From NCBI GenBank assembly GCA_002720125.1, contig PBGQ01000025.1:20083-27925 (forward strand): 7,843 nt of DNA, read 5' to 3'. The DNA comes from Rickettsiales bacterium (GTDB taxonomy: Bacteria > Pseudomonadota > Alphaproteobacteria > TMED109). A program made the translations under genes and the position numbers. The notes beneath the pieces are model-generated. The model was not told where the DNA came from, did no database searches, and worked only from the letters and a program-made list of their open reading frames with translations. Shown in pieces: positions 1 through 5,174 of the stretch (the stretch's first letter is position 1; each line of letters begins with the position of its first letter).

Positions 1-1
1 A

Positions 2-154
2 AAAATAAATGTTAACCTTTTAAGTTTAGTAGATTTATTTTTAAAAGATGATAAAGAATATTTCTATTCTCTGGTGCACTGTAGAGATGCAGGCTATGCT
101 AAAATAGCATTAAAAATTTATGAATTATTATATAAAAAGAAGGTTAAAATATGA
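2..154 (+). CDS. C-terminal end of a probable SGNH/GDSL-type hydrolase (5' end outside window)
   Basis: Only the last 50 codons are visible, open from the first bases of the window to TGA at 152-154. The visible tail contains Y-S-L-V-H followed by C-R-D-A-G-Y-A-K-I-A and then an amphipathic stretch rich in I, L, Y and K. This matches the C-terminal layout of SGNH/GDSL esterases and acyltransferases, where the catalytic His of the DxxH block is followed by x3-G-Y-x2-I-A and a last helix. The residue three before the His is Ser rather than the usual Asp, so either the dyad differs or the assignment is loose. If correct, it would be an esterase or O-acyltransferase acting on an envelope glycan. 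The stop overlaps the start of the next ORF by four bases, so the two genes are probably translated together. The family call rests on a short tail; membership could be wrong. Confidence 0.5.
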   Translation, partial: KINVNLLSLVDLFLKDDKEYFYSLVHCRDAGYAKIALKIYELLYKKKVKI

Positions 155-267
155 TTAACAAGTTACTTAAAAAAATTATTAGTTTTTTTTTAGCCAAACG
201 TAAAATTAAAAGAAAAAAAGTTTTAAATAAAAAATCTCAGTCAGACGACATTTATCCTTTATTTTAG
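151..267 (+). CDS. 38-residue cationic microprotein with C-terminal I-Y-P-L-F
   Basis: A short ORF starting at ATG 151 and ending at TAG 265-267. Its start overlaps the stop of the upstream gene in an ATGA junction, and a good Shine-Dalgarno (AAGAAGG, 137-143) lies seven bases before the ATG; few other genes here show one. The peptide has a short hydrophobic stretch (about residues 9-15), a strongly basic middle (K16-K28) and an acidic-aromatic end, D-D-I-Y-P-L-F. I count 12 Lys/Arg against 2 Asp. The extreme C-terminus resembles the Tyr-containing tail of DltX-type microproteins that work with MBOAT and SGNH proteins in envelope acylation. Unlike DltX there is no full-length membrane helix, which argues against a simple equivalence. 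No family is recognised with certainty; a chance ORF is possible but unlikely given the coupling and the ribosome site. Confidence 0.55.
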   Translation: MINKLLKKIISFFLAKRKIKRKKVLNKKSQSDDIYPLF

Positions 268-360
268 TTAATATAAAAAATACATATAAATAAAATAAAT
301 ATTAGATGAATAAATATATTTGAAGTTCAGGTAAAATGACAATAAAATTCATTAGCATAA

Positions 361-1515
361 CTATAAATTATGGTATATTTTATTTATAGATTTTCCATAT
401 TTTTTTTTTTCAAAAAGTTTGCTAGAAAGACTAATAGCATTTTTCGACCATTTTAATATTTTGTTTTTATTATTTGATAATCTTTCAAGACTATCTATGT
501 ATTTATTAATATTCCACTCTTCAAAAATCAAACCGGTGACATTGTTCCTTACAAATATATTGTATTTACCATGGGTTATTACAGGTAGTCCTAAAGATAG
601 TGCTTCAATAATATTTCTTCCCCAAGGATCATTGTAATGTGAAGGATGAATTAGCATATCTGACTTCAGCATCTCGTCTTCAGGATTAATTGTATATCCG
701 TGATATTCTAGCCAATCAGATAACCCCAAATCAATTACCTGTTTTTTAAGCTCTTTATAAATGTTTCTACTTAGAAAAAACCACTTCTTATGTCTGGGCG
801 AGGTTCCAAAAGCATTTATCTTAACTTTTGCATTTATTTTTTTTAAACACTTTGCCAATTCAATCAACCTTTTAGACCCTTTGTAGTAATCTAACGTACC
901 AATATAAATAACCCTCAATTTATCACCTTTCTTTTTAGGAGGTACTTTTGATATCTTCTCTACAGGATTATATAATACTCTATGCGGTATTTTTTTTAGA
1001 TTAACTCCGGCTAAGGAAGCAATTTTTTTTTCATTTTCACTTATAAAAATTAAAAAATCTACTGATTTATTTACGTGTCTAGAAAAAATTTTATATAAGA
1101 AATTCGGACTTGTAGCGCTTGATCTAAAATGTATTATACTTTTGCTCGATAAGCCAAATTTACAAAGCAAGTAGTGAAGAGGTATTAAACCCTCATAGTT
1201 GAAATGAATGATATAAGGGTTTAAATCAATAATTCTTTTTATTAGTTTATAGGTTCGAAATAACTTAGGTAGAGAAATAATAATATTTTTTATGTTATTT
1301 TTTTTTAATGGAATAAAACTAGCTATATTTTTTTCAATCTGGCAGGAAATATTTGCTTTTACTAATTTATCATAATTTGGTCCTTTTTTTTTAGAAAATA
1401 CTATTGGCTCAAATTTATTTTTATCTATGGAAGTAACCATTTGGTAAAGACTTTTAGAAGAACCTCCATAACCTCCTTCTATATCAATATAAAGTATGGT
1501 TTTTTTATTATTCAT
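361..1515 (-). CDS. Glycosyltransferase, GT4-like (GT-B fold)
   Basis: A 384-residue protein, a normal length for GT4 enzymes, which move a sugar from a nucleotide-sugar to a growing glycan at the cytoplasmic face of the membrane. The N-terminal acceptor domain opens with a glycine loop G-G-Y-G-G-S-S at residues 14-20. The C-terminal donor domain starts near residue 200 with V-I-Y-I-G-T-L-D-Y-Y-K-G. The donor-site block D-P-W-G-R-N-I-I-E-A is at 296-305, followed by L-G-L-P-V-I. The classic E-x7-E motif is here D-x7-E, a conservative change. There is no signal peptide or membrane segment. An in-frame stop lies just upstream of the ATG; no clear Shine-Dalgarno is seen. It is transcribed divergently from the methyltransferase and convergently to the left-edge genes. 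A run of 11 T (400-410) encodes the K-K-K near its C-terminus. Donor and acceptor cannot be told from sequence. Confidence 0.9.
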   Translation of the reverse strand: MNNKKTILYIDIEGGYGGSSKSLYQMVTSIDKNKFEPIVFSKKKGPNYDKLVKANISCQIEKNIASFIPLKKNNIKNIIISLPKLFRTYKLIKRIIDLNPYIIHFNYEGLIPLHYLLCKFGLSSKSIIHFRSSATSPNFLYKIFSRHVNKSVDFLIFISENEKKIASLAGVNLKKIPHRVLYNPVEKISKVPPKKKGDKLRVIYIGTLDYYKGSKRLIELAKCLKKINAKVKINAFGTSPRHKKWFFLSRNIYKELKKQVIDLGLSDWLEYHGYTINPEDEMLKSDMLIHPSHYNDPWGRNIIEALSLGLPVITHGKYNIFVRNNVTGLIFEEWNINKYIDSLERLSNNKNKILKWSKNAISLSSKLFEKKKYGKSINKIYHNL

Positions 1516-1540
1516 GATTATATCTAAACTTTATGATTTA

Positions 1541-1570
1541 CTTATAATTAACTTAGTAATATAAGGATAA
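1541..1570 (-). promoter_or_regulatory. Candidate promoter for the GT4 gene
   Basis: On the minus strand, TTATCC (bases 1565-1570) and TATAAG (1541-1546) are separated by 18 bases, and the -10 lies about 25 bases before the ATG at 1515. The -35 matches consensus at only three positions. In DNA this AT-rich such matches arise often by chance. Confidence 0.3.
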
Positions 1571-1578
1571 TATTTATT

Positions 1579-1607
1579 TTGTTAAATAAATATAATAATT
1601 TTATAAT
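1579..1607 (+). promoter_or_regulatory. Candidate promoter for the methyltransferase-carbamoyltransferase pair
   Basis: TTGTTA (1579-1584), a 17-base spacer and a perfect TATAAT (1602-1607) stand 21 bases before the ATG at 1629, giving a leader of about 15 bases with no Shine-Dalgarno. It sits in the 113-base divergent region shared with the GT4 gene. Another TATAAT at 1591-1596 lacks a good -35. Confidence 0.45.
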
Positions 1608-1628
1608 ATTTTTATTTATTATTAAATA

Positions 1629-2294
1629 ATGGCTAATAAACTAGGTAAATTATATAAATTTCTTTTGGATCTATTCAGGTCTTCAACTGTTACACTTAAA
1701 TACCTCTGGGGAATAAAAGTACAAGACAGAGAACATTCTTACTTTTGGGATGTAGTAACCTTAAACTTTAAAAGATTAATCGATGAAGAAGGATTTGCTA
1801 ATTTCAAAAATTATCTTGATATGGGTTGTGGACAAATCGCTATTTTAGGAATTTATGTAAAAAAAAAACATTCTTTTATAAACGTAACTTCAATAGATTT
1901 GTATAAAGAATTTATTTTTAATGCTCGTAAAACTTGTGAAATTAATGAAGTAGATATTGTTTTAAAGGAAAGCAACTTGTTTAGTAATATAGAAAAAAAA
2001 TTTGACTGTATTTCTTTTAACCCTCCTTATAAAGTAAAAAAAAAAGAAACTAAATTAAAATTTGCAAAGACTACTTTTTCTGGAAAAGACGGACTTGTGA
2101 TTTCAAAAAAGTTTTTAGGGCAAGCTTCTAATTATCTTAAGGAAAATGGTAAAGTATTTCTAGGTATTAATAACTTTTTTGTGTCTAGAGAGGATTGTAT
2201 TAATATGATATGCAAATCTGAATTTACTTTAATGAATGAATACAAAATAAAGTATAATACATCTACTATATATGAATTAATTTTAGAAAAATAA
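1629..2294 (+). CDS. Class I SAM-dependent methyltransferase, PrmC/HemK-like with NPPY motif
   Basis: A 221-residue Rossmann-type methyltransferase. Motif I is Y-L-D-M-G-C-G at residues 62-68, the ribose-binding acidic position is D90 in S-I-D-L, and N-P-P-Y is at 131-134. F-S-G-K-D-G-L at 150-156 recalls the GG-x-D-G-L segment that follows NPPY in PrmC/HemK. NPPY is typical of enzymes methylating a nitrogen (Gln N5, adenine N6). PrmC is usually near 280 residues and begins with a helical release-factor-binding domain; that domain is absent here, so this is probably not the housekeeping PrmC. The ATG follows directly on an in-frame stop at 1623-1625. Its stop is four bases before the carbamoyltransferase start, so the two are surely co-transcribed. 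I infer modification of a glycan or its precursor; substrate unknown. Two 10-base A runs (1859-1868, 2036-2045) lie inside the gene. Confidence 0.8.
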   Translation: MANKLGKLYKFLLDLFRSSTVTLKYLWGIKVQDREHSYFWDVVTLNFKRLIDEEGFANFKNYLDMGCGQIAILGIYVKKKHSFINVTSIDLYKEFIFNARKTCEINEVDIVLKESNLFSNIEKKFDCISFNPPYKVKKKETKLKFAKTTFSGKDGLVISKKFLGQASNYLKENGKVFLGINNFFVSREDCINMICKSEFTLMNEYKIKYNTSTIYELILEK

Positions 2295-2298
2295 AATA

Positions 2299-4050
2299 AT
2301 GATAAGAAAAAAAAAATTTTTTCTAGGTATAAACCTTGAAATGGACCCTTCAGCAGCGATAGTTAGTCAAGGAAAAGTAATAGCCTACTGCGAAGAGGAG
2401 CGATTCAATAGAATTAAGCATGCGAAAGGCTATTACCCTCAGGAGTCTATAAAGTACTGTTTAAATAAAGCGGGATGTGATTTAGGTGACATAGAAGAAA
2501 TAACAATCAATTGGAATCTTAGAGCATATAATAGCGGAGAGATAGAAGAATTTTATAAATCTATTCAGAATAAATATAAAGTAGATAACTATACTTTAGC
2601 GTGGCAAAAGAGAAACCTTTTTAAAAGATCAAAGAAAGAATACGAGAATTATCATAAATCTCACCTAAGAAGTATATTTGGAAATACTAAAATTCCAAAT
2701 ATCATGGGATATCCTCATCATTTTACTCATGCATTTCAATCATTTTCACAATCAGGATTTCAAGAGGCTATATGTATAACCATAGATGGATCAGGCGACC
2801 AGCACACTACAGTACTATGGAAATGCCAAAGTCATAAAATAGCTCCAGTTTACGAGATAAGAATTCCTCACTCACTTGGATGGTTTTATGCAGCTATTAC
2901 TGAATATCTAGGATTTAAGGCGTATGATGGTGAGTACAAAGTTATGGGGCTTGCTGCTTATGGAGGAAAAAATTATAAAATAAGGCAAGCTCTAAAAAAA
3001 ATAATTAAAGTTTCAAAAGATGGTATAGGTTATGTAATAGACCCAAGCTTTATTCATTATGGCAAACATTCCTATTCGGGTAGATTTACCGATAAATTAG
3101 TTCATTTATTAGGAAAAAAACCACTTAGAGAAAATAATGAAATTGATAAGTGGTCAATGAGTCTTGCTTTTGAGAGTCAGAGACTACTTGAAATAACTGT
3201 TATAAGGTTAATAAAATGGGCAACAGAAAAATATAAAATATATAACGTCTGTGTAGGAGGAGGTGTTGGTTTAAACGTTAAATTAAATAGTAAAATTTTT
3301 GATATTAAAGAGGTAAAGGATGTATTTGCTCATCCATTATGTTCAGACTCAGGAGCTGCATGCGGTTCTGCTCTTCTTGCTAACTATAAAAAAAATGACT
3401 ATTTTCCAGAAAAGTTAACTAATTTAAATTTGGGTTATTGTGAGAGTGATCGAGAGATAGAAAAAAACCTTAAAATTACGAAAGTTAATTACAAAAGAGA
3501 AAAAAATATAGCTTTGAGTGTTGCAAAGTTATTAGATAAAGATTATGTTGTAGGTTGGTTTCAAGGAAGTATGGAAGCTGGTCCAAGGGCACTAGGATAT
3601 AGAAGCATACTTGCTAATCCTAGAAGCATTTCAAGCCGTGATAGAGTTAATAAAATAGTTAAATTCAGAGAGGACTGGAGGCCATTTTGTCCATCTGTTT
3701 TAGAGGAACATGTAGATAAATATTTTAGCAGTTATACACATGCTCCCTTTATGATCATGGCCTTCCAAGCAAATAACAAATTAAGCAAGGATGCCCCAGC
3801 AATAGTCCATGTAGATGGAACTGCCAGAGTACAAATGGTTAGTAAAAAATATAACCCTCTATATCATAAAATGATATCAGCTTTCTATAAAATTACAGGA
3901 GTTGCTGTAGTACTTAATACTTCTTTTAATATTAAGGGAGAACCAATTGTATGTACTTCTAGGGATGCCTTAAGAACTTTTTGGAGCTCAGGTTTAGACG
4001 CATTGGCTATAGGCAATTATCTAATTTTAAAACCTAAGGTAATAAAGTAA
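2299..4050 (+). CDS. O-carbamoyltransferase, NodU/CmcH/TobZ family
   Basis: A complete 583-residue member of the family that transfers a carbamoyl group from carbamoyl phosphate, via carbamoyl-adenylate, to a sugar or antibiotic hydroxyl. The N-terminal Kae1-like domain shows C-E-E-E-R-F-N-R-I-K-H (31-41), the metal-site block P-H-H-F-T-H-A (139-145), D-G-S-G-D (163-167) and G-G-G-V-G-L-N (320-326). The C-terminal YrdC-like domain shows G-P-R-A-L-G-Y-R-S (428-436) and W-R-P-F-C-P-S-V-L (460-468). Near the N-terminus, where many relatives have His-Asp, this protein reads L-E-M-D-P-S-A-A (13-20), so the usual His is Met15. Length and motifs otherwise suggest an active enzyme. It follows the methyltransferase by four bases, without a Shine-Dalgarno, so translational coupling is likely. 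Its role is probably to carbamoylate a surface glycan; acceptor unknown. Confidence 0.93.
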   Translation: MIRKKKFFLGINLEMDPSAAIVSQGKVIAYCEEERFNRIKHAKGYYPQESIKYCLNKAGCDLGDIEEITINWNLRAYNSGEIEEFYKSIQNKYKVDNYTLAWQKRNLFKRSKKEYENYHKSHLRSIFGNTKIPNIMGYPHHFTHAFQSFSQSGFQEAICITIDGSGDQHTTVLWKCQSHKIAPVYEIRIPHSLGWFYAAITEYLGFKAYDGEYKVMGLAAYGGKNYKIRQALKKIIKVSKDGIGYVIDPSFIHYGKHSYSGRFTDKLVHLLGKKPLRENNEIDKWSMSLAFESQRLLEITVIRLIKWATEKYKIYNVCVGGGVGLNVKLNSKIFDIKEVKDVFAHPLCSDSGAACGSALLANYKKNDYFPEKLTNLNLGYCESDREIEKNLKITKVNYKREKNIALSVAKLLDKDYVVGWFQGSMEAGPRALGYRSILANPRSISSRDRVNKIVKFREDWRPFCPSVLEEHVDKYFSSYTHAPFMIMAFQANNKLSKDAPAIVHVDGTARVQMVSKKYNPLYHKMISAFYKITGVAVVLNTSFNIKGEPIVCTSRDALRTFWSSGLDALAIGNYLILKPKVIK

Positions 4051-4084
4051 CAATTTTTTTATTTTTGAAATTAATAGTATTTAT

Positions 4085-4771
4085 CTAATCCATAAAAGTT
4101 TTACAGTTATCTCTAATCTCTTGAGTAAAAAAATTCATATATTTTTTCTTCCAAGAATTAAGTGTATGAGTAGGTGTATTTTTTTTTTCACACCACCAAA
4201 TAGGATGTAATAATAGATGTAAGCCTAGTAACTCTTTATTTTTTAAGTATTTGACTATAGATTTAAAAACATCTTTACCACCTGAGTCTGATATATATCT
4301 CATTTCTTTAAAATATTTATCTTGATAGGTTTGAGAGATACCTAGTAATTTCTGATTATTTTTTTTTAAAAAAAATCCCGGTCGATGTATCGATACAATA
4401 TCTATTTTTATCTTGAAAATTCTTTCGAAGGTTTCTTTTTCCTTTCTAAAGGATAATAATGATGAGTAAATACTAGGGTCATAATGAAGAGATACTTTGT
4501 GCCCCATATTTCTTATATCACTCACTAACTTCTGATTACTTGAAGAAAATATATTATACATGTTACTGCTAAGCATAAAAAAAAAAGTAGAATTTACATC
4601 AAGTTTTTTTTCAATTTTTGCTATTGAGTAAGCATAGGAAATACTGAAGTCAACGTCATGTCTTAAAAATAATGTCTTTGCATTAATTTTTTTATTCCAA
4701 TTAGTGGAAAAATTCATATTAGAATTTATCAATTTAGTTATTAACTTTTCATATTTATGAAGTCCAAACAT
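4085..4771 (-). CDS. NodB-fold polysaccharide deacetylase (CE4-like)
   Basis: A 228-residue single-domain protein without signal peptide, so it should act in the cytoplasm on a precursor such as a nucleotide- or lipid-linked sugar. L-R-H-D-V-D at 36-41 corresponds to CE4 motif 1 (catalytic and metal Asp). G-H-K-V-S-L-H-Y-D at 90-98 is motif 2, H-R-P-G at 129-132 motif 3, I-S-D-S-G-G at 160-165 motif 4, and L-L-H-P-I-W-W at 187-193 motif 5 with its conserved His. Motif 2 is not canonical: after H96 the second His of H-[ST]-x-x-H is missing (Ser100), so metal binding may differ. This RHDVD/HP-x-WW pattern occurs in an uncharacterised deacetylase subgroup of O-antigen clusters (recalled, not searched). 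The ATG follows closely on an in-frame stop (4775-4777). It converges on the carbamoyltransferase with a 34-base gap. Removal of N-acetyl is inferred. Confidence 0.82.
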   Translation of the reverse strand: MFGLHKYEKLITKLINSNMNFSTNWNKKINAKTLFLRHDVDFSISYAYSIAKIEKKLDVNSTFFFMLSSNMYNIFSSSNQKLVSDIRNMGHKVSLHYDPSIYSSLLSFRKEKETFERIFKIKIDIVSIHRPGFFLKKNNQKLLGISQTYQDKYFKEMRYISDSGGKDVFKSIVKYLKNKELLGLHLLLHPIWWCEKKNTPTHTLNSWKKKYMNFFTQEIRDNCKTFMD

Positions 4772-4791
4772 TAGCTAGTCTTTTTATGCTT

Positions 4792-4820
4792 ATTATACAT
4801 TATTCTTTTTTTTGAGCTAA
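4792..4820 (-). promoter_or_regulatory. Candidate promoter for the deacetylase gene
   Basis: On the minus strand, a perfect TATAAT (4792-4797) lies 20 bases before the ATG at 4771. A weak -35, TTAGCT (4815-4820), is 17 bases upstream of it. The leader would be about 14 bases, similar to the layout before 1629. Confidence 0.38.
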
Positions 4821-4853
4821 TTTTTTTTTAATATTTTTATAGCTTTATTATTC

Positions 4854-4870
4854 AGGCAAAGCCTCTTTTT
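4854..4870 (+). terminator. Short terminator-like hairpin AGGC-AAA-GCCT plus T run
   Basis: AGGC (4854-4857), loop AAA and GCCT (4861-4864) are followed by C and five T. This is the form of a factor-independent terminator on the plus strand, but the stem is only four pairs. No plus-strand gene ends just upstream of it, so it may be a relic or chance. Confidence 0.25.
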
Positions 4871-5068
4871 AGCAGAAGTAGCAATTACATACCATAATTT
4901 AAAAATTAACTAGTTTTCTTTGAGGTTTATAATAATATCTTTTTATTAATTCTGCTATAGAAGCTGAAATGTATTATTTTTGCTTTTTATATAGGATCAG
5001 GTATTAAACTAATTTTGCATTACAGTCAAAAATTAATTTTAGATATTTTGTTTAAAAATTATTTGCAT

Positions 5069-5099
5069 TTGATGTTTTAAAAATAAGTAGTATTATAAT
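5069..5099 (+). promoter_or_regulatory. Candidate promoter for the ABC exporter gene
   Basis: TTGATG (5069-5074) is followed either by TATTAT at 5091-5096 (16-base spacer) or by perfect TATAAT at 5094-5099 (19-base spacer). The leader would be about 70 bases and has no evident Shine-Dalgarno before the ATG at 5175. Confidence 0.35.
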
Positions 5100-5174
5100 T
5101 TATTTGAATTTAATTCTTAAAGAATAATGAGTGAAAAGACCTATTAATTCAATTTTCTTGCTCTGCTTTAAAAA

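Larger units (their letters stand above)
4772..5174. other. 403-base AT-rich gap between divergent deacetylase and ABC exporter genes
   Basis: No gene is supported here. The left part holds the deacetylase promoter candidate. The middle holds a small hairpin with a T run (4854-4870) and an open frame ending at TAG that reads about 30 residues without a start codon. The right part holds the candidate exporter promoter and a six-codon ATG frame at 5127 that stops at once. The gap is larger than any other in the window and could be the scar of lost genes. Confidence 0.6.

Noticed and set aside
336..389. 17-codon ORF M-T-I-K-F-I-S-I-T-I-N-Y-G that looks like the start of a GT2 glycosyltransferase, preceded by CAGG
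   Set aside because: The I-N-Y part lies within the 3' end of the convergent GT4 gene, so the likeness is probably chance in AT-rich DNA. A recombination scar is possible but not supported.
419..637. 72-codon plus-strand ORF
   Set aside because: It lies wholly inside the GT4 gene on the opposite strand and has no recognisable motif.
4821..4913. Open plus-strand frame of about 30 codons ending at TAG, including R-Q-S-L-F-L-A-E-V
   Set aside because: It has no start codon, follows directly on a T run, and matches no family I know.
5127..5144. ATG frame M-S-E-K-T-Y before the exporter gene
   Set aside because: Five to six codons only, out of context and without a clear ribosome site; not enough for a leader peptide claim.
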